From positions 1 through 53,463 of the forward strand of contig QHUT01000096.1 in the NCBI GenBank assembly GCA_003222055.1: a stretch of DNA of 53,463 bases, written 5' to 3'. Made by a program: the position numbers and the translations under genes. Each line of letters starts with the position of its first letter. Position 1 is the stretch's first letter. The notes under the pieces are model-generated. The model saw only the letters and a program-made list of their open reading frames with translations. It was not told the origin of the DNA and ran no database searches. Positions 14,370-24,050 of this stretch are shown here, one piece after another. Origin of the DNA: Gemmatimonadota bacterium (GTDB lineage Bacteria > Gemmatimonadota > Gemmatimonadetes > Gemmatimonadales > GWC2-71-9).

Positions 14370-16493
14370 ATGTCCAGCCGCACCCCGCAGCTCCGGCAGA
14401 GCTTCCTGGTGACGGGAGCGGCCGTGGCCCTCGTCCTGGTGACGGGGTTCGCCCTCCTCTCGAGCCGCAGCGCCAGCCGGATCGTCGAGCGGCAGGCGAA
14501 CGCGCGCGGCCAGGACCTGGCGACCCACGTCGCCGCGCTGCTGGACCTGTATCTGCGCGAGCGCCGCCGCGAAGCGGAGGCGCTGGCGGGCTCCCCCGCC
14601 GTGATCCGCGCCGCACTCGAGGCGTCACAGGCCGCGGTGCGCCAGCGCCTGCCGCAGCTCGACATCCCCACGCTGGAGCGGATGTTCAACCAGCGGCGCG
14701 AGCTCGGCGGCGATCCGGATCTCGCCGCCTACCTGCGCGGCTACGGACAGCACTCCGACTTCGCCGAGGTGTTTTTCACGGAGAGCCACGGGTACAACGT
14801 GCTCGCATCGGACCGCACCTCGGACTTCGTGCAGTCGGACGAGGACTGGTGGCAGCGGACCGTGAAGACGGGAGCGTACGAGGGTCCGCCCCGGTACGAC
14901 TCGTCGGCGGCCGTGGTCTCGCTCGAATACGACATCGCCATCCGCGCGCCGCGCGTGGCGCGTCCGGTGGGCGTCCTCAAAGCCGTGTTCGCGCTGGATC
15001 GCCTGTCGAAGCTCCTGGCCGCCGCCGATCTGCCCGGCGGGGTACGGCTCGAGGTGGTCGACGCCCAGGGCCGACGCATCGTCACGCCGGACTCGACCGA
15101 TCTGCTGCGCCCGCTGCCGCAGGCGGCGGACATCCCGCGGCAATCGCGCCCCGCCACGGCGCGCGTGCCGGCGCCGGGGGGGCCGGGGGGCAGTGCCGAT
15201 CTCGTCGTGACGGTGCCGACCGCCGACGGAAAGTGGTGGGTCGTGTTCCGCGAACCGGAGAGCGCGGCGTATGCCGTGGCGCGCACCACGGCGACCAACA
15301 TCGTGCTCTGGACGGTGGCGCTGTTCGGCGCCGCGCTCACGCTGCTGGTCGTGTTCTGGCGGCGGCTCAATCGGCGGGTCACAGAGCCGGTGAAGGCGGC
15401 GGGGGCGATCGCGAGCCGGGTGGCGGGCGGCGATTTGTCCGTCACGGTTGTGACCGAGCGTACGGAGGCCGCGGAGGTGGGCGATCTGCTCTCGTCCGTC
15501 CACTCCATGGTCGTGGCGCTGCGCCGCCTGGTGGGTGCCATCCGCACCGCCGCGGACGAAGCCGCGGCCATGGCCACGGAGATCTCGGCTTCGACCGAGC
15601 AGATGAGCGCGTCCACCCAGGAGATGTCGGCCACGTGCCAGGATCTCACCAAGCGCGCCGCGGAGCAGGCGCAGCTGGTGCGCGCCGCCGCGGACGACGC
15701 GGCCAAGATCCTCCAGATCGCGACGATTCTGGCGGCCGGCGCCGACGACTCGGTGCGGCGCAACAGCGCCGTCGCCGAAGTCGCCAAGCGGCACAAGGAC
15801 GTCCTGGACCAGAGCACGGCCCAGCTCGCGAAGCTCGTGGAAGAGGTGGCGCGCGGCGCGGCGGAGGCCGAGGCTCTGGCGCGCGCCTCGGCGGACATCC
15901 AGAAGTTCGTCGCCCAGGCCAAGGCCGTCGCGACGCAGACCAACATGCTGGCCCTGAACGCGGCCATCGAGGCGGCGCGCGCCGGACCGCAGGGACGGGG
16001 CTTCGCCGTCGTGGCGGACGAGGTGCGCAAGCTCGCCTCGGTGGCCGCCGCGGCGGCGACCGACACCGCCGACACGGTGCGCGGCGTGCTGGGGCGCGTG
16101 CAGGCGACGCGCGATCGGCTGGCGCACCTCGCCCAGGGCGCGGGCGTCGCGCGGGAAGCGGCCCAAACGGCCGCTCAAGGGCTCGGGACGGTGGCCGCCG
16201 AAGCGGAGGCCAACGACGTGTGGAGCCGCGAGATCGCCAACATGGCGGGTGAGATGCGGCGGCTGGTCGAGGAGATCGGGGCCCGGCTCAACTCCGTCGC
16301 CGAGGGGACGGAGAACCTGCTCGCGTCGGCGCAGGAGATCGCCGCGTCGAGCGAGGAGCAGAGCGCCTCGACCGAGGAGATCGCGTCGTCCGCGAACCAG
16401 CTCGCCGAGGCAGCGGACAAGCTCACCGGCGCCGTCAAGTCGTTTCGCCTGCTGGCCGACGAGGAGCCGCCCCGGCAGCAGGCGGCGGACTAG
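14370..16493 (+). CDS. Methyl-accepting chemotaxis protein
   Basis: 707-residue transmembrane chemoreceptor. TM1 is about 12-32. A periplasmic Cache-like sensor domain (about 35-305) has [18 protein letters not shown] and [12 protein letters not shown], typical of PDC folds that bind small ligands. TM2 is about 307-327, then HAMP, then a long signalling coiled coil with the conserved hairpin tip [19 protein letters not shown] (about residues 525-545) that contacts CheA/CheW. Glu/Gln/Ala heptads on both helices offer methylation sites. There is no C-terminal CheR-docking pentapeptide. No che genes are nearby, so it is an orphan receptor. The downstream gap (16494-16569) holds only a weak CCGCTC/GAGCGG dyad. 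Confidence 0.95.
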   Translation: MSSRTPQLRQSFLVTGAAVALVLVTGFALLSSRSASRIVERQANARGQDLATHVAALLDLYLRERRREAEALAGSPAVIRAALEASQAAVRQRLPQLDIPTLERMFNQRRELGGDPDLAAYLRGYGQHSDFAEVFFTESHGYNVLASDRTSDFVQSDEDWWQRTVKTGAYEGPPRYDSSAAVVSLEYDIAIRAPRVARPVGVLKAVFALDRLSKLLAAADLPGGVRLEVVDAQGRRIVTPDSTDLLRPLPQAADIPRQSRPATARVPAPGGPGGSADLVVTVPTADGKWWVVFREPESAAYAVARTTATNIVLWTVALFGAALTLLVVFWRRLNRRVTEPVKAAGAIASRVAGGDLSVTVVTERTEAAEVGDLLSSVHSMVVALRRLVGAIRTAADEAAAMATEISASTEQMSASTQEMSATCQDLTKRAAEQAQLVRAAADDAAKILQIATILAAGADDSVRRNSAVAEVAKRHKDVLDQSTAQLAKLVEEVARGAAEAEALARASADIQKFVAQAKAVATQTNMLALNAAIEAARAGPQGRGFAVVADEVRKLASVAAAAATDTADTVRGVLGRVQATRDRLAHLAQGAGVAREAAQTAAQGLGTVAAEAEANDVWSREIANMAGEMRRLVEEIGARLNSVAEGTENLLASAQEIAASSEEQSASTEEIASSANQLAEAADKLTGAVKSFRLLADEEPPRQQAAD

Positions 16494-16569
16494 CCCGGAA
16501 CCAATCGGCAGCCCGCTCCGTACGTAACACGCACCCCGTATTGCGCACTCCGAGCGGAGCCGTCCTAAG

Positions 16570-17664
16570 ATGAAGCGCCGCACGATGTTCGTCGTCACCA
16601 TCATGGTCGTAGTGCTGGGGCTCGGCGCCATGGCCGCGAGCGGCAAGCTCGCCGGCAGGAAGAAAGACGCAGCCAAGGCGGTGGCGGTGGCCCGCGGGTC
16701 CTTGGTCGACAAGGCCCTCGCCGTCGGCACCATCGAGCCGCGGGTCGAAGTCAGCGTCAAGTCCATCCTCGCCGGCGTCGTGCGGCGGCGCTTCGCCGGC
16801 GTCGGCGACTACGTCAAACGGGGCCAGCCGCTGCTCGAGATCTCCCCCAACCCGACGCCGCTGGAAATGGTAGAGCTGCGCCGCAACGTCGAGCTGCGCG
16901 AGATCGAGCTCAAGAACCTCGAGCGTGAGTTGGCTCGCCAGCAGGAGCTGCGCGACCGGAACCTGATTTCCCCTTCCGACCTGGAGATCGCTCAGCGACG
17001 GGTGGACGAGTCGCGCAGCCAGCTCTCGCTCGCGCAGGAACGGCTGGCGTTGCAGGAAGGCGGCAAGGTGCTCACCGGGGGCAAGCAGGTAGAGACCGTG
17101 GTGCGTGCCCCCATCGACGGCTACATCCTCGAGGACTCCATCGAAATCGGTGATCCGGTGGTGCCGCTGACCCCGTACCAGGCCGGCACCGTGCTGATGC
17201 GCATGGCGGCCATGCGGGACTTGATCTTTCGGGGCACCGTGGACGAGATCGACGTGGGTCGGCTCAAGGAGGGCATGCCGGTGACCATCAAGATCGGCGC
17301 CCTGCCCAACGCAAGCGTGAAAGGTCGGCTCGAGAAGATCTGGCTCCAGGCGCACAAGCAAGAGCAGGCGACGGTGTTCCCGATCGAGATCGTCCTGACC
17401 GAGGTGGCAGGGGCGACACTGCGTGCGGGGTATTCTGCCAATGCCGAGGTGATCATCTCGCGCCGGGACAGCGTGCTCTACATCCCGGAGCGGCTCATCA
17501 CGCACCGCAACGACTCGAGCTTCGTAACCGTCCGCACCGGCCCCGGCAAGACCGCACAGCGGAGCATCAAGACCGGCCTCTCCGACGCCATCAACATCGA
17601 GGTGCTGGAGGGCCTGCAGGCGACCGACTCGATCGTCGAGCCGGCGCCGCGCGAGATCAGCTGA
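16570..17664 (+). CDS. Periplasmic adaptor (MacA/HlyD-type membrane fusion protein)
   Basis: 364 residues linking an inner-membrane ABC permease to an outer-membrane channel. One N-terminal signal anchor (about 6-24), then a barrel-sandwich/lipoyl half (AVGTIEPRVEVSVKSILAGV), a short coiled-coil hairpin rich in Glu/Arg/Leu (about 95-165), the returning lipoyl half (VVRAPIDGYILEDSIEIGDPV), a b-barrel and the membrane-proximal domain. The hairpin is short, as in MacA-like adaptors. It ends one base before the GTG of the first permease, so the three genes form one operon. Confidence 0.9.
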   Translation: MKRRTMFVVTIMVVVLGLGAMAASGKLAGRKKDAAKAVAVARGSLVDKALAVGTIEPRVEVSVKSILAGVVRRRFAGVGDYVKRGQPLLEISPNPTPLEMVELRRNVELREIELKNLERELARQQELRDRNLISPSDLEIAQRRVDESRSQLSLAQERLALQEGGKVLTGGKQVETVVRAPIDGYILEDSIEIGDPVVPLTPYQAGTVLMRMAAMRDLIFRGTVDEIDVGRLKEGMPVTIKIGALPNASVKGRLEKIWLQAHKQEQATVFPIEIVLTEVAGATLRAGYSANAEVIISRRDSVLYIPERLITHRNDSSFVTVRTGPGKTAQRSIKTGLSDAINIEVLEGLQATDSIVEPAPREIS

Positions 17665-17665
17665 C

Positions 17666-18883
17666 GTGTGGCGCGAGTTCTTTGCCGATCTCCGGGCGCA
17701 GAAGCTGCGCACCTCCCTCACCGTGCTCGGGATCGCCTGGGGCACCGTCGCCGTGGTGGTGCTGCTGGCGTTCGGTGTCGGCCTGGAGCGGCAAACCAAG
17801 AAGCGGTTTCACGGTTTGGGGGACCGGATCGTGATACTCTGGGGCGGACGGACCACGAAGCCGTTCGCCGGCTTCGGCGATGGCCGCCCGATCCGCCTGC
17901 GCTCTGACGACGCGCCGCTCCTGGCACGCGAGGTCGCGGAGATCGAGTACATCAGCCCGGAGTTCATCACGCATAGCGCGCGGGTGCGGCGTGGCGTCAA
18001 GGCCGCCACCCCCGCCATCACGGGCATTCTTCCCGTGTACGGCCTGATGCGCAACATCATCCCCGAGGCGGGCGGCCGCTTCATCAACGATCGCGATATC
18101 GCCGAGCGGAGACGGGTGGCCGTGTTGGGCGACGAGCTCGCCAAGCTGCTGTTTGGTGACGAAGCCGGCGTGGGACAGCAGGTGTCCCTGGGTGACGCAC
18201 CGTTCACGGTCGTAGGCGTGATGCGCCCCAAGCTGCAGAATTCCTCCTACGAGGAGCGTGATAAGGACCGGATCTTCATTCCGGCGACCACCCACTATGC
18301 GTTGTTCGGTAACCGGTTCCTGAACGACATCGTCTACCGCGCGCGGACGTCGGAGATCACCAAGCAGGCCGAGCGGCGCGTGTACGAGACGATGGGGCGC
18401 AAGGACAAGTTCGATCCGCAGGACAAGGACGCCCTGGCCTTCTGGGATACGAGCGAGTGGGAGACCCGGTTCGGCAAGATGTTCGTCGCCTTCAACATTT
18501 TCTTCGCGATCGTCGGGAGCTTCACCCTGCTCGTGGGCGGCATCGGGGTGGCGAACATCATGTACATCGTGGTCAAAGAGCGCACGCGCGAGATCGGCGT
18601 GCGGCGCGCCGTGGGTGCGACCCGTGCCGACATCATGCGCCAGTTCTTCGCCGAGGCCCTGATGATCGTGGCGATGGGAGCCACGCTCGGTTTGCTGCTC
18701 TCGCTCGGGCTCGTTGCCGCCCTGAGCGGCTTGCCCATTAAAGAATTCGTCGGCGTCCCGACCATCTCGCCACAAGTGCTTACGGCAACCCTCGTGCTGC
18801 TCGCGGCGGTGGCCTTTGCCGCAGGCCTGATGCCGGCCCGGCGCGCGGCTGCGCTCGACCCGGTGGAAGCGCTGCGAACCTAG
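17666..18883 (+). CDS. MacB/FtsX-type ABC transporter permease 1
   Basis: 405 residues. TM1 near the N-terminus (TSLTVLGIAWGTVAVVVLLA), a large periplasmic MacB-type core domain (about 45-270; GRFINDRDIAERRRVAVLG, VGVMRPKLQNSSYEE), then an FtsX domain with three C-terminal helices and the coupling segment VVKERTREIGVRRAVGATR. MacB-like mechanotransmission moves substrates from periplasm to the outer-membrane exit duct or extracts lipoproteins. There is no nucleotide-binding domain in this protein. GTG start 17666, 1 base after the adaptor stop. Confidence 0.92.
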   Translation: MWREFFADLRAQKLRTSLTVLGIAWGTVAVVVLLAFGVGLERQTKKRFHGLGDRIVILWGGRTTKPFAGFGDGRPIRLRSDDAPLLAREVAEIEYISPEFITHSARVRRGVKAATPAITGILPVYGLMRNIIPEAGGRFINDRDIAERRRVAVLGDELAKLLFGDEAGVGQQVSLGDAPFTVVGVMRPKLQNSSYEERDKDRIFIPATTHYALFGNRFLNDIVYRARTSEITKQAERRVYETMGRKDKFDPQDKDALAFWDTSEWETRFGKMFVAFNIFFAIVGSFTLLVGGIGVANIMYIVVKERTREIGVRRAVGATRADIMRQFFAEALMIVAMGATLGLLLSLGLVAALSGLPIKEFVGVPTISPQVLTATLVLLAAVAFAAGLMPARRAAALDPVEALRT

Positions 18884-18885
18884 GC

Positions 18886-20136
18886 ATGTTCTACATCCTG
18901 CTCCAGGAATTCATCGGCGATCTGAGGGCGCAGCGCACGCGAGCCTTTCTGACCTTCTTTGCGGTCACCTGGGGAACGCTCGCGGTCGTCTTGCTGCTCG
19001 CGTTCGGTGAGGGACTGAAACGCACCGTCCGTGACGGCCTGCTCGGCGCCGGCGAACGGATCTTCATGATCTACGGCGGTGAGACCAGCAAGTCATTCGC
19101 CGGCCTGGGGCAAGGCCGGCGCATCCGGCTCGTGGAGGAAGACCTCGACCTCCTCAAGAGCGCGATCCCGGACGTCGACCGCGGCAGCATCTCGTATGGG
19201 CGCTGGGGGACCGCGTTTCAGGTGGGCAAGACTCGCACCAATGCGTACCTCGAGGGGGTCGGCCCCGATCACGAGGCGATGCGCCACATGGAGCCGGCGC
19301 AGGGCGGACGCTTCATCAATGCCGCCGACATCGCGCAGAAGCGGCGCGTGTTGTTCCTCGGCAACGAGCTGGCGGAGCGAATTTTCGGCAAGGGCGTGGA
19401 TCCGATCGGCAAGAGCGTCGTCGTCGACGGCTTGCCCTTCACCGTGGTCGGCGTGCTGCAGAAGAAGTTCCAGGACTCGAGCAACAACGGCCCGGACGCC
19501 GACCGTGCCGTCATCCCGTATTCGACCTTTCGCACCATCTGGGGCAACCGCTTCGTGAGCCATCTCATCGTGCAGCCGCACGATGCGTCCCGGGGACCGC
19601 TGGTGAAAGCGGAGCTCTACCGGGTGTTGGGGCGGAAGTACCGCTTCGACCCCAAGGATGAGCGGGCGCTGGGCGTTTGGGACTTCATCGAAAGCGAAAA
19701 GGAAACCCTCGCGGTCGGGCTCGGCATCCAGATCTTCATGGGGCTCGTCGGGGCCTTCACCCTGCTCATCGCCGGGGTCGGCGTCGCGAACATCATGTAC
19801 GTCGTGGTGAAGGAGCGGACCCAGGAGATCGGCATCAAGCTCGCCCTCGGCGCCCGCCGCCGACACATCATGGCGCAATTCCTGTTCGAGGCCCTGACGA
19901 TCGCCGTGTCCGGCGGGCTGGTGGGGCTCGCGACCGCGGCGCTGATCGTGCTCGGGGTCGACGCGATCCCGACCGCGGACAACCCGGCGATGCAGTACAT
20001 CCTGAACCCGAAGCTGTCGTGGCCGATCGCCCTTATCTGCGTCGGCATCCTGGTCGGGGTGGGACTCCTCGCCGGCATCCTGCCCGCACGGCGTGCCGCG
20101 GCAGTGGACCCGGTGGAGTCGCTGCGGTACGAGTGA
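18886..20136 (+). CDS. MacB/FtsX-type ABC transporter permease 2
   Basis: 416-residue paralogue of the preceding permease with the same layout: TM1 (TRAFLTFFAVTWGTLAVVLLLA), periplasmic core with GRFINAADIAQKRRVLFLG, and C-terminal FtsX helices with VVKERTQEIGIKLALGARR. It starts 2 bases after permease 1 stops. The tandem divergent pair suggests a heterodimeric transporter. No ATPase gene follows; the next gene is on the opposite strand one base away, so an ATPase must come from elsewhere. Confidence 0.92.
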   Translation: MFYILLQEFIGDLRAQRTRAFLTFFAVTWGTLAVVLLLAFGEGLKRTVRDGLLGAGERIFMIYGGETSKSFAGLGQGRRIRLVEEDLDLLKSAIPDVDRGSISYGRWGTAFQVGKTRTNAYLEGVGPDHEAMRHMEPAQGGRFINAADIAQKRRVLFLGNELAERIFGKGVDPIGKSVVVDGLPFTVVGVLQKKFQDSSNNGPDADRAVIPYSTFRTIWGNRFVSHLIVQPHDASRGPLVKAELYRVLGRKYRFDPKDERALGVWDFIESEKETLAVGLGIQIFMGLVGAFTLLIAGVGVANIMYVVVKERTQEIGIKLALGARRRHIMAQFLFEALTIAVSGGLVGLATAALIVLGVDAIPTADNPAMQYILNPKLSWPIALICVGILVGVGLLAGILPARRAAAVDPVESLRYE

Positions 20137-20137
20137 G

Positions 20138-20611
20138 CTAGGGCTTGCCCTGCTTCTGTGGATCGTCCGCCGGGTTGACGTAGGTCATCCCGAACGGGCC
20201 CATGGCCGTCACCTCAATGAAGGTGGCGCCCTGCGTCGCGGCGAAGTGGTGTGCCTTCGCCGGTATCGACCCCTTGTCACCCACCTTCATCGCCTTCGTC
20301 TTCGAGGCGTCGAACTTGTCACCCATACCGACGAGCAGCGTGCCCTTTTTGACTTCGACGGCCTCGTCGGTGGGATGGAAGTGCGGCGGGATCTTGTACC
20401 CGCTCGGCATCGCCAGTTCGACGGTAAAGAGCGCCGCCTTGCCGGGGTCGCCGGTCACGACGGCCATCCGTGCGCCCTGGGGAAATACTGGCGGGGCCGG
20501 GCCCCACTTCGCCGCCGACTTTTCCGCCGGGGCAGCTTGGGCGTGAATCGCGGGGGCTACCGCGAGCAACAAGGAGGTCGAGAGGCTGACAGCGAGGCCA
20601 ACAGGGCGCAT
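20138..20611 (-). CDS. Exported cupin-domain protein
   Basis: 157 residues with a Sec signal peptide (cleavage likely after AIHA). Single cupin b-barrel with motif 1 PPHFHPTDEAVEV (metal ligands His, His, Glu) and motif 2 GSIPAKAHHFA. Such periplasmic mononuclear metal cupins can be dioxygenases, isomerases or binding proteins; the substrate is unknown. It lies 75 bases downstream of serA on the same strand and could be its last co-transcribed gene, but the exported location makes a functional link unlikely. Stop codon one base from that of the convergent permease. Confidence 0.85.
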   Translation of the reverse strand: MRPVGLAVSLSTSLLLAVAPAIHAQAAPAEKSAAKWGPAPPVFPQGARMAVVTGDPGKAALFTVELAMPSGYKIPPHFHPTDEAVEVKKGTLLVGMGDKFDASKTKAMKVGDKGSIPAKAHHFAATQGATFIEVTAMGPFGMTYVNPADDPQKQGKP

Positions 20612-20686
20612 AGGATCTCCGATAGGTGAGGGAGCGTCGGCATGATGTAGCGCCGGAAACCGATAAGCGGAAGAGTGGGTGTGCGT

Positions 20687-22282
20687 TCAGTCCCCGAAGT
20701 TCACCAGCCGCACCAGCTGGATGTCCGGCACGCGGGCGAGCTGGTCGAGCACGCCGTTCAGGAGGGGCTGATCCACGGTGATGGCGGCGAGCGCATCGTG
20801 CCCCGGGAAGGGCACTCGTGCCTGGTGGTAACTGCCGATGTTGATGCCGGCGCCGCCGAGCAGCGTGCCGACCCGGCCGATGACGCCGGGCACGTCCCGG
20901 TTCCGGATCACCAGCATCCAGCCTTCGGGCGCCACGTCGACGTGGTAGTCGTCGATGCGGATCACGCGCCCCTGGCCGTTTCCCAGGACGGCGCCCGCCA
21001 CCCGCGCGCGCCCGCGCGCCGCCTCGAGCGTCACGCCCACGGTGGTCTCGAAGCCCGGCTCGGGCGTTCCGGTCTTGCGCGCGTGACGGACCCCGCGCTC
21101 CTCCGCGATGAGCAGGGCGTTGACGAGACTCACGGGCTCGACGTTCATGGCCGAGAGCAGGCCCTCGACCGCGGCCATCAGGACCGGTCGCGACGCCGCC
21201 TCGTCCCTCCCGCCGTAGTCCACCTCCACAGCGGCGACCGGTCCGTCCACCAGTGCGAGCGCCAGGCGGCCCAGCCGGCGTGCCAGGTCGAGCAGCGGCC
21301 CGAGGCGCCTCAACAGGTCGCCCGAAATGCCGGGCACGTTGATGGCGAACGACAGGTCGCCGGCGAGTAGCGCGTCGCGCACGGCACCGCAGATCTCCAG
21401 ACTCACGCGCTCCTGCGCCTCCGCCGTGGACGCGGCGAGGTGGGGCGTGAGGATCACACGCTCGAGCTTGCGGAGCGGCGAATCGGCGGGGAGCGGCTCC
21501 ACCGCGAATACGTCGAGCGCCGCGCCACCGATGCGCTTCTCCCCGATCGCTTCGGCCAGGGCCACGGCGTCCACCAGCTCACCCCGTGCCGTGTTCACGA
21601 GCACCGCCGTGGGCTTCATGAGCTTCAACCTCGCGGCGTTGATCAGGTGGTGCGTCTGCTCGGTGTGCGCCACGTGCAGCGTGACCACGTCCGCCTGGCT
21701 GAGCAGCTGGTCGAGCGGTAGCAGCTTGAGCTGCAGCTCCGCGGCGCGCTCGGGAGAGAGGTAGGGGTCGTGCCCGACCACGTGCATGCCGAACGCGCGG
21801 GCGAGCTGCGCCACATGTCCGCCGATGCGGCCCAGTCCAACGATGCCGATCGTCTTGCCACGGAGCTCGGTCCCCTCGAACCGCTTGCGGTCCCATTCGC
21901 CGCGGCGCATCGCCTCCGCGGCCCACGGGATGTGACGGGCTTGCGCGAGGAGCAGACCCATCGCGTGCTCGGCGGCGCTGACCGTATTGGCACCGGGCGC
22001 GTTCATGACGGCGATCCCCCGGCGGGTGGCCGCGTGTACGTCGATGTTGTCGACGCCGGTGCCGGCGCGGGCGATCACGCGGAGCCCGGGGCCGTGCGTG
22101 AGCAGGTCCGCGGTGACCCGCGTCTCGCTGCGCACGATGAGGGCGTGCGCGCCGCCGAGCGCCCGCTCGAGCTCGTCGCGCGGCTTGCCGGCGCAGTTGA
22201 CCACCTCGATCTCCGGCGTCGCCGCCAGCAGCTTGAGCCCGGCTTCGGTCAAGCGATCCGCCACTACCACGCGAACGCTCAC
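20687..22282 (-). CDS. serA: D-3-phosphoglycerate dehydrogenase
   Basis: First step of serine synthesis: oxidation of 3-phosphoglycerate with NAD. 531 residues, the long type with catalytic and nucleotide domains (GIVGLGRIGG, about 146-155; catalytic His in LTPHLAAST near 290), an intervening allosteric substrate-binding domain (about 320-450), and a C-terminal ACT domain for serine feedback (about 455-531; MLVIRNRDVPGVIGRVGTLL). GTG 22282 overlaps the aminotransferase stop as GTGA; the protein begins exactly where homologues do (MSVRVVVADRLTEAG). Last enzyme gene of the Arg-NAD-Ser chain. Confidence 0.96.
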   Translation of the reverse strand: MSVRVVVADRLTEAGLKLLAATPEIEVVNCAGKPRDELERALGGAHALIVRSETRVTADLLTHGPGLRVIARAGTGVDNIDVHAATRRGIAVMNAPGANTVSAAEHAMGLLLAQARHIPWAAEAMRRGEWDRKRFEGTELRGKTIGIVGLGRIGGHVAQLARAFGMHVVGHDPYLSPERAAELQLKLLPLDQLLSQADVVTLHVAHTEQTHHLINAARLKLMKPTAVLVNTARGELVDAVALAEAIGEKRIGGAALDVFAVEPLPADSPLRKLERVILTPHLAASTAEAQERVSLEICGAVRDALLAGDLSFAINVPGISGDLLRRLGPLLDLARRLGRLALALVDGPVAAVEVDYGGRDEAASRPVLMAAVEGLLSAMNVEPVSLVNALLIAEERGVRHARKTGTPEPGFETTVGVTLEAARGRARVAGAVLGNGQGRVIRIDDYHVDVAPEGWMLVIRNRDVPGVIGRVGTLLGGAGINIGSYHQARVPFPGHDALAAITVDQPLLNGVLDQLARVPDIQLVRLVNFGD

Positions 22283-23388
22283 GCCACGAGCCCCGCGAGC
22301 AGTGCCAGGAGCTCGTCCAGGGTCGCGACCGTGTGGTCGCCCATGTGGCCGATGCGGATGGTCGACTCCTTGAGCGAGCCGTAGCCCGCGCCGATGGTCC
22401 AGCCCACCTGCTTCAACGCGGCGACAATGGACTTCGACGTCTTGCCCTCGGGAAGCTTGAGGCACGAGACGGTCCAGCTGCGGCGTTCTTCGCGCGGCAG
22501 GTACGCGACGCCGTGCTGTCCGCTCCACTCCTCAACGCGGCGGCGCATGGCGTCGTGACGCCGCCACCGCGCCTCCACCCCGCCCTCGCGCTCGATCCGG
22601 GCAAGCTGCGTCTCGAGCGCGAACAGCAGGGAGATCGCGGGCGTGTTGGTCGGCTGGTGCTTGGTGGTCGCTTCGAGGAAGCTCACCAGGTCGAAGTACA
22701 GCCCGCGACCGGGAAGGGTCTTGGCCCGCTCGACCATGCGCTCGGAGGCGACGCCCAGGGCGAGGCCCGGCGGGAGGGCGAGGGCCTTTTGCGACCCCGT
22801 GAGGACGAAGTCGAGCCCTCCCGCGCCGCCCCAGCGATCGGTCTCAACGGGAGAGCCCGCCAGCGACGTCACGGCGTCCACCAGCAGCACCACATCGTCG
22901 AACTCGCGCACGACGCCGGCGAGCGCTTCGACGTCCTGGAGCACGCCGGTCGATGTCTCGGAGTGAACGAGCGTGACGGCGTCCACCGGAGAGCGCTTGA
23001 GGGCGTCCCGCAGCATGTCGGGCTCGACCGCACAGCCGAGCGGCACATCCAACCGGACGCTTTCCTTGCCGCAGGCGCGGACGAGTTTCGCAAAGCGCTC
23101 GCTGAACGAGCCGTTCACGAGCGACAGGGCGCGGTGCCGCACGCCATTGCGCACCGCCATCTCCATGAAGCCCGTCGCCGAGGTCGTGCCGACCAGTACG
23201 GGACGAGACGTGCGGAACAGGCGGGCGAGCGGCGCTTCGAGCCGCGCGAGCAACTGCTCCATGGCGCCGGAGCGATGCCCGATCATCGGGCGCTGCATCG
23301 CGGCCAGCACCTCGGGATGGACGTCGGTGGGACCCGGCAGAAAAAACCGCCCAAAGGCGGGGGCGGTGGCGACGGAGGCCGCGCTCAT
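22279..23388 (-). CDS. Class V aminotransferase, probable phosphoserine aminotransferase
   Basis: PLP enzyme of 369 residues in the alanine-glyoxylate / serine-pyruvate aminotransferase branch. Lys201 in LTGSQKALALPPG is the Schiff-base lysine; FLPGPTDVHPEVLAAM at the N-terminus and GHRSGAMEQL are typical. Directly coupled to serA (GTGA overlap), which argues that it makes phosphoserine rather than glycine from glyoxylate; archaeal-type SerC enzymes belong to the same branch. ATG 23388 overlaps the pncA-like stop as ATGA. An alternative is serine-glyoxylate aminotransferase. Confidence 0.88.
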   Translation of the reverse strand: MSAASVATAPAFGRFFLPGPTDVHPEVLAAMQRPMIGHRSGAMEQLLARLEAPLARLFRTSRPVLVGTTSATGFMEMAVRNGVRHRALSLVNGSFSERFAKLVRACGKESVRLDVPLGCAVEPDMLRDALKRSPVDAVTLVHSETSTGVLQDVEALAGVVREFDDVVLLVDAVTSLAGSPVETDRWGGAGGLDFVLTGSQKALALPPGLALGVASERMVERAKTLPGRGLYFDLVSFLEATTKHQPTNTPAISLLFALETQLARIEREGGVEARWRRHDAMRRRVEEWSGQHGVAYLPREERRSWTVSCLKLPEGKTSKSIVAALKQVGWTIGAGYGSLKESTIRIGHMGDHTVATLDELLALLAGLVA

Positions 23389-24050
23389 ACGGCGGCGCGG
23401 GCGAGACTCTCGACGAGCCCCTCCTCCACGACTTCCCTGGTCTTCACGAGGCGCACGCCCTCGTCGCCCCAATCCTTGAGCAGCTGCTCCGACACGTCCT
23501 TGTCGATGCCCTTCACGGCATCGGTGACCACAAACAGTCGGGTGTGCGGCCGCCGCTCGAGCAGGCCCTCGATCGCCGCCTTGTCGCACACGTCGGTCGC
23601 CACGCCGTACAGGACGATGTCGTCGGGCGCCAGCACGTCGAGCACGGTCGGCACGTTTTCGTTGGTGAACACGTCGAAACGGTGCTTGTGGAACAAGATG
23701 TCTCCTCGGTGCGCCCGCACCCGCTCCCCTAGCGCCTTGGGGTCAGTCCGCCCCGGCTCGATCACGAGCGGGTCGCGGAGTGCCGTTTCCGGAATCTTCT
23801 TCTGGCCGGGAGTGCCCCGCAGGCAATGCGGGGGAAACGTGGTCTTCCAGTCCGGCGTGTCGGAGATCTCGGCGTGGGCCAGCACGTGGTCGTCGGCGCT
23901 TGCTATCAAGCAAATGGCGTGCCCGTGCGCGTAGTCGGTGAGGCGCTTCAGGTTGCCGATGATGCGCTCCGCGCCCGGCACGTACAGCTTGCCGTCGGCG
24001 TGCATGAAGTCGTACTGGGTGTCGACGTCCCAGAAGATGACACGGGGCAT
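23385..24050 (-). CDS. pncA: Nicotinamidase-like cysteine hydrolase (isochorismatase fold)
   Basis: Hydrolyses nicotinamide to nicotinate in NAD salvage. 221 residues with the Asp-Lys-Cys triad: Asp10 (WDVDTQYDFM), Lys122 (FHKHRFDVF), Cys155 (GVATDVCDKAA). Metal-site candidates Asp53, His55 and His75 (DDH, PPHC) favour nicotinamidase over isochorismatase. GGAGAG precedes ATG 24050. The upstream acetyltransferase frame runs through its first ~300 bases. A nicotinate phosphoribosyltransferase gene at 29528-30586 supplies the next salvage step, which supports the assignment. Confidence 0.85.
   Translation of the reverse strand: MPRVIFWDVDTQYDFMHADGKLYVPGAERIIGNLKRLTDYAHGHAICLIASADDHVLAHAEISDTPDWKTTFPPHCLRGTPGQKKIPETALRDPLVIEPGRTDPKALGERVRAHRGDILFHKHRFDVFTNENVPTVLDVLAPDDIVLYGVATDVCDKAAIEGLLERRPHTRLFVVTDAVKGIDKDVSEQLLKDWGDEGVRLVKTREVVEEGLVESLARAAV

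Noticed and set aside
14324-16252. 642-residue open frame on the plus strand inside the chemoreceptor gene
   Set aside because: It is an Arg/Gly/Ala-rich shadow frame typical of high-GC DNA, overlapping a clear MCP in another frame.
14370-16493. Chemotaxis gene cluster
   Set aside because: Only the receptor is present; no cheA, cheW, cheB or cheR nearby.
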